DNA from: Gnetum montanum
Lineage: Eukaryota > Streptophyta > Gnetopsida > Gnetales > Gnetaceae
Length of the DNA: 32,741 nucleotides
Assembly (NCBI GenBank): GCA_015680685.1
Contig: MNCI01013908.1
Span: 1,042,966-1,075,706 of the forward strand
Reading direction: 5' to 3'
Part shown: positions 10,601-20,228 of the stretch, piece after piece
Numbering within the stretch: the first letter of the stretch is position 1
Layout: each line of letters starts with the position of its first letter
Notes under the pieces: generated by a model
The model's database searches: none
What the model was told of the DNA's origin: nothing
What the model saw: the letters and a program-made list of their open reading frames with translations, nothing else
Program-made: the position numbers and the translations under genes

Positions 10601-12888
10601 AATTTTTTTAGGGGTCATCCACCAACTATGAACTATCTCAATGGCCACAAACCTCCAAAAGACTGTAGCAAATATGTTGGTGTATTTACCAAAATTTCCC
10701 TTTAATTGATCAACCACTATAGTCCTTATTATTGGTATTTTGGTAAATACACTCACTACGATCTAAGCCATCTCCAAGGTTTGATCATTCTTGATCAAAC
10801 CTTGGTTACTAACCTTGTACCCATAAGATATTTATAGAAATTTATAAGCTAAGGAAGAATAGGTAAACCAAAGAAACTAAAAAGATAACAATTTTTTAAC
10901 AAATACAATTACCCTTCCAAATGGTAAACTATGTTGGGAGGATTCTGGAACAATGTGTGGGCCCAGTGTGCCATCATAAGAGTGTTCTCAACATTATATT
11001 GAGAGAACTCTGGCATGTTCCAAATTTGGAGCAGCTGGCAGGTCCTCCTAGTACCCTTACTATCCAACACTTTCCCTTTGATGTGGATCTCAAGATCATC
11101 CATTATGAACTTGATGATCATATTGGAAGGCCAAGGTAGTAGGATCTCCACAATGGCATCGGCCGTGTAAGTAAACAAGTGTGACCACATCATCACACTA
11201 AAGTTTTGCAAGAGGTAGGCTAAGAACTCTCTTTCCCCTAGCTAGAACCACAATGAACCCTGCTTCAAAACTAGGTCAACTAGTGGAGTGTTGGGTTTGG
11301 GCTAGTAGATATAGTAGAGTATCCCCACCAACTCAACCACCACCAAGATGGGCTTAAGGAAGGTCCTACATGGATAAAACCGCAACACACATTGTTAAGA
11401 CCATTATCAATGTTTTCAACACTTAGAACAAAAAAAACAAAGCTATGAACAACCATAAAAAGAAACATGAAGCAACTAATTAGCCTATACCAAGTACAAT
11501 AACAACCATACACCAATTTAAATTTTCCAAAAATTTTGCTCATCATCCTAGTTAATAGTGAAACTAGCCATAGTAAAAACTCTAGGAATGCTAGTTCAAA
11601 ATTTTCCAAAAATTTAATATCAACATTCAAACAGCCTAGGAAAACCTTGAACATGATAACTCAATTACAAAAACATCCACATTATCATCCCAAACTTAAA
11701 ACAAACTCAAAACACTATGCAAAACTTTAACAAGATTTAGCCAAAATTTACACAACCACACCAAAACTAAAGAAAATGATCATAGGAAATCATTGATAAA
11801 AAAGTACCAAAAATTTTTAATATCAATGAAGCCAATTCTAGACCATCCTTAACATCCCCAGGTATCCCCAAGAACATGGTATGTTGATGGAAAAAATCAT
11901 CTAGCATGCCAACGCTACCCATCTTCACAAGGGTAAAACCACTAAAGCTAGAAACCTTGTTTCATGCAACCTCATCGAAAAAATCATAAAAAAATCATAA
12001 AAAAATCACCAGTAACTCCAAATGTAGTGATTTCAAAACTATTTGAAAGATTAAACAAATACCTACAAACTCAAAACTTAAAAACATAGAAAATCCTAGC
12101 CGTTTTTGCAAAGAAAATTTATGAAGTGAGATGGAAAACTAAAAACGATGTGGAAACACATCTACATAAGGTAATGAAACAATTCACCTAAAATTAACCA
12201 TAAGTGAAAAGTGCATCATACCATAGCCATTTGAAACCTTAAATCTTAAACTAAAAATTTATAACTTTAAAAACCAAAAATACTTAGTTGTGTTTTCACA
12301 AAAAAAAATTACACAATTATCATGAAAAAATAGCACAAAACTGAAAACCCACTATGAGCTAGTTGATGGAAAAATTCATGGAGAAGTAACCGTGAACCTA
12401 AATCTAGTGGTTCAACCACCATTTTTTCCATAAACAATGAATTATAACCCTATGGCCTTAAATAGGAAAAAATTCCTAACCATTTTCTTAATAAAAAGTA
12501 CAGAAGTGGTGTTTCTTTTTAAAGAAAAATAACAAAAATGACATGAAATTAACTAAAACCAAAATTTATAACCTACACAAAACAAAATCTAAATGCTAAA
12601 GAAACATCAAAAACACATAAAATCCACCTAAAAATAGCATAGGATTTTCTAAAAATTAAATTTTAACAGATACAACAACCTAGATCTGAGAAAAGGCATA
12701 GGTTCTAATAAGAAAATTCACAAAAAACATCAAAAATACACACAAAAATGGCCAAGAATGATGCACCTGGGTGTCATGGAAGTAGATCCTTACCCAATCA
12801 ATGGCCATGTTATATGGGATAGGCCTATGGTTGTGGCATCAACCTCCTCCAGGGTAGCATTCTTGCTAGTGCTGGTGTTCCTCTTCAT
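7607..12888 (-). pseudogene. Nine-exon antisense gene, decayed, product not recognised (~1,090 codons)
   Basis: Proposed exons: 12888-12794, 11941-11808, 11365-10913, 10813-10540, 10375-9326, 9187-8999, 8924-8763, 8630-7824, 7720-7607. Most have clear donors (GGGTAAGG, GGTAATTG, GGTAAGAA, GGTATGCA) and acceptors (TTTTGTAG, TCTTGTAG, TGCTATAG); introns are T-rich. Reading phase is kept across exons 1-2 and 4-5. The start is MKRNTSTSKNATLEEVD. Exon 3 holds a hydrophobic, Trp-rich stretch (VMMWSHLFTYTADAIVEI). Exon 5 is long, with an LxxYYEVELAQRWL block. Exon 8 looks coiled-coil and charged, and exon 9 is acidic and Pro-rich, ending in TGA at 7607. About twenty stops and some frameshifts show decay; the exon 7 donor looks mutated. 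Extra ORFs, some antisense, are known in Tat-lineage elements, and this may be one; a captured host gene is the alternative. Confidence 0.6.
10774..10805. repeat. Perfect 14-bp inverted repeat with a 4-base loop
   Basis: CCAAGGTTTGATCA at 10774-10787 pairs exactly with 10792-10805 around TTCT. It lies inside exon 4 of the antisense gene, where it encodes part of the NQGLIKNDQTLE stretch, so it may be a chance product of coding sequence or a small structural element. Confidence 0.7.
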
Positions 12889-13100
12889 GGTGATGGATGG
12901 TAGTGTGCAAAAACCTTCAAAAACCTCTAGAATCTTCAAAACTCTAGGTCATAGAGTTGTTCTTGGTGGAACCTTGATTAGAAACACTAGGGATTGATGG
13001 GTTTTATGCTCAAAATCTCTTCTAGAGCTTTGAACCAATGTGCTGCTAGGAAAAAGAATGATTTGTTCAAGTGATTTTTGAAAAAAATAAAAATAAAAAT

Positions 13101-13110
13101 AAATATTTAA
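13101..13110 (-). promoter_or_regulatory. Possible TATA-like site for the antisense gene
   Basis: On the minus strand, TTAAATATTTATTTTT lies about 215 bases upstream of the proposed ATG at 12888, beside an A/T-rich run. It is the best core promoter candidate, but this composition is common in the window and I would not rely on it. Confidence 0.2.
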
Positions 13111-13259
13111 CCTTGGGAACCTCCTTTGAAATTCCCATTGCCAAATTCATACACTAATCTCATGATGCATTGATAGTTCAAAGGGTGGAAAGTTTAACAA
13201 TGTTGGAATGGGGGGAGTTTTAAAAACTCAAATCAAAATTTGAATTTGAATGGACCCCA

Positions 13260-13433
13260 CTAGGCACCTCCTAAGCAAAGTGGGTTGAAAGGCTTAACAA
13301 CCTCTTCCATGCTAGGGTTTAACCCCCTTTAAACATTAAAGAACATTTTTCAACCTCATACCCCCCTCACCCACACTAGGCAACGTGGGTCCTAGCATCC
13401 CATGCCTAGCAAAATGAAAACTAGACACACCAT
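13260..13433. repeat. Left part of a degenerate CATGCTAGG repeat array
   Basis: Contains CCATGCTAGG near 13308 and the inverted form CCTAGCATCCCATG near 13391, in the same style as the array at 16082-17069. The two parts become continuous if the 2.6-kb insertion between them is removed. Upstream flank of the antisense gene. Confidence 0.4.
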
Positions 13434-13689
13434 GTTACTGTTGGCACATTTAGCCATTACATGGAACAGTCGGAATATTTTTCAAAGATAGCACAATTCT
13501 TGGGCATAAAATTGGAGTTTAATATGGTGAGTTGACAAGAAGCAAGCAAATATGTTGAAGTGTTTGGTTGTGTAGTGATATGGTCCAATAAAAAAAAACT
13601 AAGGATGGGATTCTTTGCTGTTAAAGAATTTATTCATGTTAATGTTGAAAATGCATTATTGGATTATTCAAAATCGGATTATTCAAAGG

Positions 13690-14550
13690 GTCAGGTTCAA
13701 AGAATTGGATTGGCCGTCGTATTAGAAAAAGACCCTGCACATGGAGGAGGCAAGAACAACGCGACTAAGAAAAACAGTCTAAGAGAATATTAGTTTTTCG
13801 GAACAAAAAATGCAGGAATCGCGTTAATCCTAACGCAGAGGAACGCAAAGGTTTTTTTTTGTTGTTTTTACCCTGAAATGGTTTTCTGTTTTGCGGAAAA
13901 CCAATGTTCTTTTAACCACAAACCAGCGGCATCTCTGCTGGCCACGTTATGCTGAAATCTCTTTTGCAGGGACTCACATTTGAATTCAAGTTTATACAGT
14001 TGATTTGCCTGCCTCTGATGATGCCGATGTGTGCCGCCCCGCATGACCCAGAAATAGACATCGGCATTTTAAAAAAAAAAGCGAATCATAAACAGTGTTG
14101 GCCGCCCGTGCTAGGGCAAACGGAGCCACCAAGACCTCCGTGCAGATGCCGTGCCACTGAATCGTCGCAAACGAAAATAAAAGGGTGCACTACCGCAGTA
14201 GCAGATCTACGACGTGATGACCCAAAACCCTGAGATCAACGGCGGAAATTTGGAAGAAAAATTTACAAAACGTGGAAGCGCAGGAAGCCCTAGCGAATTA
14301 TGGGTAAAGTAAAATAGTTCATACAACCGAAACCCTATGATTCAGGGTAATCCATATTGTGAATGAAGTCTGTTTCCAGATCTTCCTCCAGTAATCCAAC
14401 AAAGTAACGATGCCGGATGCAGCTGCTGAGCCTTCTCTCACGGTGGTGGTTGCTAACGATCTTGGATAGAAGCGGGATATTTCGTGAATATTTGATAACT
14501 GTTCCAAGTCTAGCGCCCTTGCATTCGGGATTTAAGTTCAAATTTTATTT
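13690..14550 (+). other. CpG-rich, gene-like segment inside the 2.6-kb insertion
   Basis: By eye there are roughly 50 CpG in about 860 bases, against about five in 12,000-12,740. It holds AAACCCTA-type words common in plant 5' leaders (near 14328) and a short reading frame at 14410-14469, MPDAAAEPSLTVVVANDLG, ended by TAG. On the minus strand a frame of similar size (14335-14541) is equally open. No splice donor follows either frame convincingly. It may be a captured promoter and first exon of a host gene, or simply the U3 of a young LTR. I do not claim a protein. Confidence 0.35.
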
Positions 14551-14571
14551 TTCTTTCGGTCATTTTTTATA

Positions 14572-14637
14572 TTTAATAACAAGGCATCAACAACATTTAT
14601 TCCAAGGTAAATGTTGCATTATCACCTTGTTATTAAA
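14572..14637. repeat. Compound hairpin: 13-bp outer and 9-bp inner perfect arms
   Basis: Outer arms TTTAATAACAAGG (14572-14584) and its complement (14625-14637) enclose inner arms CAACATTTA (14591-14599) and TAAATGTTG (14608-14616), with the loop TTCCAAGG between. The whole 66-base unit is close to a perfect stem-loop. It marks the right edge of the CpG-rich segment. Confidence 0.8.
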
Positions 14638-14763
14638 ACATTAAGAGCTTCATATTGATATACTTGTGAACCATCATATGGGATTGATGGAATTATTTTT
14701 TAAAAAAACAATATTTATTTATTCCCCAACCTCCTAACTTCCTAAGTTAAATACTTCCTAACT

Positions 14764-14868
14764 TGTTGGGCAAGTTACTTGGGAGTAAAGTTAGCTAGGA
14801 TATTTAGTAAGTAATCTCCTATTGGTTGTCCAAGTTACTTAGGAGAGAAGATAGGTAAGATATTTTAG
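14764..14868 (+). repeat. Two tandem ~60-bp units upstream of the TATA box
   Basis: TTGGGCAAGTTACTTGGGAG (from 14766) and TTGTCCAAGTTACTTAGGAG (from 14825) start related units of about 60 bases. Both continue through a GTAAGATATTT-type block. They sit 35-140 bases before TATAAAAA at 14903, a typical place for LTR enhancer repeats. Confidence 0.55.
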
Positions 14869-14902
14869 GAAAATTGTAACTTCCCTACCTACCTTGGAAT
14901 CC

Positions 14903-14910
14903 TATAAAAA
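14903..14910 (+). promoter_or_regulatory. TATA box of the 2.6-kb insertion
   Basis: CCTATAAAAAGGC is a near-consensus plant TATA box. It is followed within about 130 bases by an AATAAA signal (15029), the usual spacing of an LTR U3-R boundary region, and preceded by tandem repeats. Confidence 0.5.
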
Positions 14911-16081
14911 GGCTTCAAGGGGGGGATGAAAAGGAGGGGAAGGATAACACATTGGGAGCATCATCACTTCTCACACTTGGGATCAAAGAAGATTTGTAAA
15001 GAAGATTGTTTGCAAGATGGCTTGCTAGAATAAAGATTTCAGCCTCTTTTTCATGGTCCTGTGGTTTAGATAGTATCATCCTTGGCAAGTAATTTTGGGA
15101 TTTTTAGATTGCTCTTATTGTTCTTGTTGCCTGATAGAAATTTCTGTTAAAATTTTTCCATAGAAGCGCTAGTGAATAAAAGCCTTAAGAGCATTTTAGT
15201 AGTAAATTTCGTTATTGTGCAACGTTTGGGAACTGCTATTGGGTTGTTGAAAGAGAGCCTCTGTTTGTAGTCACGCCGTGGAACAATCTAGTAGTCAAGA
15301 GGGTTCAGAAAATCTTTGGTATTTTGATGGGACCAGAATAGCTTCTTTATCTTTAAAGTGATTTTCCGTGTTATTTCAATCAGAAATTGTCAAGTCTTTT
15401 AAAGGTTCTGTTTGAATGCAATCGTTGGCATCTATTGTCTAGTCAAAGTGGAGTCTCGTACGTGGTAGTTTACGCAGCGATTTTTGGTAGCACAGTAGGA
15501 TTGTCTTGAAGATATTGCTTGGTTGAGCCTTGGAAGTTTGAACAATTCGTAGATATTGAATTTGGAATAGCTTTATTGCGAAGTGTTTACTCGTGTCATT
15601 TTACCTTGTTTAAATATTTGAGGTCCACACAAATCTGCTTTCTTTTCTTTTCTGTCTATTTCCATTGAATCTTGCTCTATTTCTAGTTTTCTTGTGGAAC
15701 TATATCTCTCTCTGGGGAAAATTAGGAGTAGATTTGCGGAGTTGTGCTCAAATGTTTATGCAAAATTTTATTTGTTACAAGTAGGTATTATAAGGACCAC
15801 GTAGACTAGGTAGTTGAACAAAATAGGAAACTTTCCATAACTCACAGTACTAGACAAAGTTGGCTGAATCTCTTTGAAGTAAGTCATTTGTAGTTCACAC
15901 ACAACGAAATTGTCACATTTCTCACAACCGCACGCCGCAACAGCACACACACATACTCACATTAACTACTGAGTTATTTGGAGGTATCTGGGCCTTGGTG
16001 TTGCCAGAGACCAGTAGGCACCTAAATCCTGTTCGAGGACACTCGTTGGCGGTCGCGTCCCAAATGGTCACCAACAGTTAC

Positions 16082-17069
16082 ATTTAGCAGCCAGATGATG
16101 ACTCTAGCACATACCAACTCTTGATAGGGGTCAAAACCCTTCACCACCTTACCACTTTAGGTAGCAATGCTAGGCAAGGGGCCATCCATGTTAGCCAGCA
16201 TTACTTAAGGGGGTATAGCATCTACAAATATCAAAAAAACCATAGTTCAACCCAAAAATGGACCAACTAAACCTAAAACACCATTGGAAGCCTCCAACAA
16301 CTCTGCAACCTTGTCAAGTCTAATCAAAAGTGTCAAAAATCATGGATTTTGGTGGAGCCATGCTAGGAGGCACTCCATCCACACTGGCTAGTTTGGCCCT
16401 AGCATGGTTGGGTGGGGTGTAACAACAAAATACCAAAATTAACCTTCCAGTTGACATATTATGACCTTAGCACTTTCCTAGAAGCCCTGATAGCCAAAAA
16501 TTGACAAAATACAAGTCAAAATTCATGTCAAACACCATCCCCATGCTAGGGAACCCTCCATCCATGCTGGCTAGCATAGGTCCAATGTGGGTGCCCTAGG
16601 GGTGACCCATAAAAACTAATTAACACACTAAAATAACCTAAAAACTTACCCCTATGACCTTAAAACATTGCTAGAGCTTCTAAAGGCCATCAAATGTTAA
16701 GAAACAAGTAAAAAGAGGTAAAAAGTTATCATTCCCCTTCCATCCATGCTAGGACCATGCTGGCCAATGTGGCCTAGGGGGAATGACCACAAAAAATATC
16801 ATAAAGCCTTCAAAGTTAACAATTTTGATGTCAAATCTTAGCTATCAACATCTACAATCCTAGGAACTCAAATACTTGGTTGATTTGATACCAAAACTCA
16901 TCAAAAACTAGTATTCCCATGTAAACATGCTAGGGAGGACTAGAACTATGCTAGCTAATGTGGCTCCAGTGTGGGTAAGGTTCTTTACCATATTTGAAAA
17001 CACTTTGACATGCCCAAAAGCTTAAAACTTAACCTAATAATGCCTAGAATCCCAAAACATTAAACTGAT
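16082..17069. repeat. Degenerate ~190-bp tandem repeat array with CATGCTAGG palindromes
   Basis: The word ATGCTAGG recurs at 16167, 16360, 16543, 16746 and 16927 (steps of 193, 183, 203 and 181). Each is followed by a CTCCATCCA-CTGGCTAG segment and often by the inverted CCTAGCATGG and a GGTGGGG/GTGGGT block. Copies are strongly diverged. No coding sequence is visible. The array is upstream of the antisense gene once the 2.6-kb insertion is removed, so it may be U3 or promoter repeats of that element. It ends where the LTR of element A begins. Confidence 0.55.
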
Positions 17070-17997
17070 TGATGAGTTGTAGTTTTCTTAGCTACATCGA
17101 TGAGGCCTCATCAACGCACCATATTCAACTGGGCCTCATCGATGCATTGTATCATGTGTCAATGAGGCCTCATCAACGTAGTGTTCGTATTTCACCTATA
17201 AATATGTGCCTACTAGCCACATTTATGGTATCTATTTTTCAATAGTAGCAAAGCTTTTGCAATTTGTTCATTTGAGTTAGAATATTTTCCCTGAGTGCCC
17301 ATAGGAAGAGTCATTAAGTGTATGGATCCTTATTCGAGCATTGTTGTACCTAAGCACAAAATACGTGTGGTAATAAAGACAAGCTTTTTGATAAACCTTG
17401 CAGCACTTTGGATAGATTGAATATTTCATTTATGCATTTAATTTTTTCAATTATTTATTAAATTTTTTTAATAATTCATTAACTGAATTTCAGTAATTAA
17501 GCTAATGAAGAAATTAAGTAAGATAGGAAAGACAGATTAAACACATAAGTACAACCACTTCAAGCATAATGCATATTTTCATGGTAATCCTAGTAGTGTT
17601 ATTGCTTGGTATGCCTAGTAGTGTAGCACTTGGTAACCCAGTAGTGGATACATGGGTTCAAGACATGTCTAAAAAGTGAAAATGGATGCTTATGTTAGGA
17701 CTAGTTAGACACTAGTTAATTAGTTAATTTAAATTAGTTAATCCAATTACCTTTATCTCTCTTTGAACACCAAACCATAAAATATAAAATGATAAAAATC
17801 AAATGCCTCAATTACACTTAACCATACCAATGTACTTCACAAGTGTAATTGGGAAGATAATGAATGACTTTAAGACAAGATTCACCTCCTAGAAGACTAG
17901 TGCACCGAAAACTATAAAGTTCGTAAAATTTGAGCGGATCATGTGTGAACGCTTGTCATTCGTATGGTTGGGCGTAGGGGTACCTTACTACTCATCA
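17070..17997 (+). mobile_element. 5' LTR of element A (Athila-like Ty3/gypsy), ~928 bp
   Basis: The start, TGATGAGTTGTAG, aligns with the LTR start at 26057; the end, GGGGTACCTTACTACTCATCA, closely matches the end of that LTR at 26934. U3 carries the palindromes GATGAGGCCTCATC (17099-17112) and ATGAGGCCTCAT (17162-17173), then TATAAATA at 17197-17204. Downstream, GTAATAAAGAC near 17370 may act in 3' end formation. A small tandem repeat built on CCTAGTAGTG occupies about 17583-17646. The primer binding site follows two bases after the end. A start at 17066 is also possible, because TGAT occurs twice. Confidence 0.8.
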
Positions 17998-17998
17998 T

Positions 17999-18017
17999 TG
18001 GTGCCATTGCTAGGGAC
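17999..18017 (+). other. Primer binding site of element A, tRNA-Asp type
   Basis: TGGTGCCATTGCTAGGGAC resembles the TGGCGCCGTTGCC type of site, which is complementary to the 3' end of plant tRNA-Asp and used by Athila-clade elements. The differences are C-to-T or G-to-A changes, mostly at CpG. It lies one base after the LTR end, as expected. Confidence 0.7.
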
Positions 18018-18177
18018 TTTGTTTGTTGAAATGTGCACTATCTAGGATTAGTGAATATTATTTATATCGTTGGATGAACTCAAGGTCAACATCACTCTGA
18101 ACAACATATAAACTACTAAGCACATTGATAATTTTATTCATTTTTCAAAATTTCTTCTTCTTCTCATAGACATAAAG

Positions 18178-20228
18178 ATGTCAAACCATCAGTCCCATAG
18201 GAGTGAAAAGTTATGTATACTCATCTAGATGAGTATGTACCAAACTTCACCTTCATCTTACATTAGGATGAATAGTTGTGATGGAGTGATATGGAGGGTA
18301 ACATCATCTTGCCCCTTGATCGATATATGCTCGGGATGCTATTTCAAACCCTTAAAAAGTTGGGCATCGTAGATCTTCATGAGGAATATGTCGTGAATGG
18401 TTATGACACTCTAAACTATTGTCTCACTAAGACACAATGCAAGAGAGATTAACATCAGGAGAAGCTCCATGAGGCTACAAAAAAGAAACATTACACTAAT
18501 CCCTTATTCCTACTAGATCAAGATCACAATGAGGATCCTCCCTTTGAAGGTTCTCAACATGAAGATTCTCCACCCCTTGTTATTGGTGATAAGGATGTGA
18601 CTCTGAACCTACACTCCACTATTCATAAAACAAGTTCAGAAAAAAGTGACAATCAAGGTAGGGACTTGGGCAAGCATCACAATGGTAAGGGATTTAAGGA
18701 TGGTGGTTATAATGAATGAAGATGTGGTGGTAGACACCACAGTGGAGATGATGATCCACCTTCCTCTTCATCCTCTTCATCTAATTCCAAACAATCCTCT
18801 TCATCTATTGGTTCTCATAGAAGTCACCATCAAAATAATCATGATGAAGGTGATCAACAAGACAACAATGACTATGAAGGCCACCAAGACCATAGGGATG
18901 GACAAAACCATCATCATCATCATCGACACAGTGATGATGATGAACCTTTGTTGGTGACTTGAAGCACGCTCAACATTCCAAAGGCAATTAGAATTCCAAC
19001 CAAGCATATGAACGATAGTAGGATCAAGTGCTTAAACATGAATAATATCCCAAGATTTGAGGGGGGATACAACTCTGATCCACAAATGCATCTACAAGCT
19101 TTCCATGATGCCTGTGCCTTACAAAACATAGAAAATGAATGGTACAAACTTAAAATGTTTCCTAGGAAACTCATCAAGGAAGCTAAAAGCTGGTACTGGT
19201 CCTTGGAACTGGAATCCATTCACCAATGGAGTACCATGTTAGAGCTATTTAATGATAAGTACTAGATGTACTCTAAAGTGTCTAATCTAAGAAGGCAAAT
19301 CCAAGGTTGAAAACATGAAGCACATAAACCCTTAGATGCCACCATGGATAGTTATTATTCACTCTTACACCAATGCCTTGGCCATGGTTATTCTTAGAGA
19401 GAACAACTTCACTACATCATAGATGGGCTTAGAGTAGAAGTAGAAGAAGTTGTTCTCTCTAAGAATAACCATATCCTTGGAAAACCCATATCCATATCAC
19501 CCTTCGCATCCATCTACACACACACCTTCACCTTCAATCCAATTACCTCCTACTCCATCTATGCAAGGTGAGATTTCTCCATAGCCTCAACAACGAAATG
19601 CTATGAGGGTTGTACATTCACAACCAGCTTTCTAATCAAGTTGTTTGGACAATCAATCTAGAAAAAGACCCTACTTCCAACCCAATAGTCCTCTCCAACC
19701 CTTACAACCTAGTGTGGCTAATTGTCCTACATCTTCAATACCCCTAACTCATGTTGTTTCCAACTGGATCAAGGCTAGCAATCTTTCTATAAAAAGATAT
19801 AACCTAAGAAGTCCACTCATTTACCTGTAGATCATTGGACATGAGCCATGTAAGGCTTTTCTTGACTTTGGTTCTAGAATTAATCTCATCTCCTATGACA
19901 TGTGCAAGGCTTGAAACCTACCACCTCTTAAGAAGAGAAGCATCCATCTAGAATTGATAAATTAGTTAATTACTATCCCTCTAGGATTAGTAGAGGACAT
20001 TGTGACAATAATTTGTGGGTGGTCCTATCCTACTGATTTTCTGGTGATCAAGGTTAAAAACTACAAAAGTGACTTCCCCATCATTATGGGAAGAGCTTGG
20101 TTAAGCATGGTCTATGCATGTATGGCCATAAGGGATCTCTCTCTAGGAATATCCAAAGAAAATGAATTGGGTAAGATAGAGAAGAAGCATATTTCATGCA
20201 TCACGTATAGTGATAACTGGTTCGTGTA
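18178..20228 (+). pseudogene. Gag-protease of element A
   Basis: The start ATG at 18178 matches the gag start of element B (27092). The N-terminal part aligns with B (YVPNFTFILH, DMEGNI). Next come Ser-rich and His-rich segments (NHHHHHRHSDDDEP near 18905-18945). The gag domain at about 19008-19265 reads NIPRFEGGY, DACALQNIENEWYKLKMFP, KEAKSWYWSLE and MLELFNDKY. Compared with B, about 750 bases of gag are missing after RVEV near 19435, and a 27-bp inverted copy sits at the junction. The protease region (19830-20228) keeps INLISYDM and IIMGRAWLS, but the catalytic Asp-Thr/Ser-Gly reads D-F-G. I see no CCHC zinc knuckle. Several stops and frameshifts. Confidence 0.85.
19384..19472. repeat. Perfect 27-bp inverted repeat at a gag deletion junction
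   Basis: Left arm 19384-19410 and right arm 19446-19472 are exact complements, separated by 35 bases. The left arm is normal gag sequence (it aligns with 28364-28391 of element B). The right arm has no counterpart there and stands where B carries about 750 more bases. Confidence 0.85.

Larger units (their letters stand above)
13434..16081 (+). mobile_element. 2,638-bp TG...CA insertion with GTTAC target-site duplication (large solo LTR or non-autonomous element)
   Basis: The insert is 13439-16076, starting TGTTGGCAC and ending GTCACCAACA, with identical GTTAC at 13434-13438 and 16077-16081. TG...CA ends plus a 5-bp duplication are the mark of LTR retrotransposon integration. A TATAAAAA box at 14903-14910 and AATAAA signals at 15029-15034 and 15175-15180 favour the plus orientation, giving a U3 of about 1.46 kb and R-U5 of about 1.17 kb if this is one solo LTR. 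I found no internal pol, no clear primer site and no long direct repeat inside. Its last 207 bases recur inverted at the window's right end. CpG content is far higher than in the neighbours, so it is comparatively young or protected from methylation. Confidence 0.65.

Noticed and set aside
14335-14541. Short open frames on both strands in the CpG-rich segment as a real protein gene
   Set aside because: Frames of 60-70 codons occur by chance in GC-richer DNA; no splice sites or homology support either.
15482-15500. TTGGTAGCACAGTAGG as a primer binding site
   Set aside because: Only TGGTA matches the common tRNA-Met type, and it lies inside the proposed insertion with no LTR end before it.
15774-16081. 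A 298-bp insertion (15779-16076) with GTTAC at 15774-15778 and 16077-16081
   Set aside because: It would need an element ending in TT instead of CA. The GTTAC at 13434-13438 sits exactly before a TGTTGG start and gives proper TG...CA ends, so that larger reading is preferred.
18646-18957. Met/Ile-rich open frame of 103 codons over the His-rich region
   Set aside because: It is the +1 shadow of the GAT/CAT-rich gag reading; the same artefact appears at 27468-27752.
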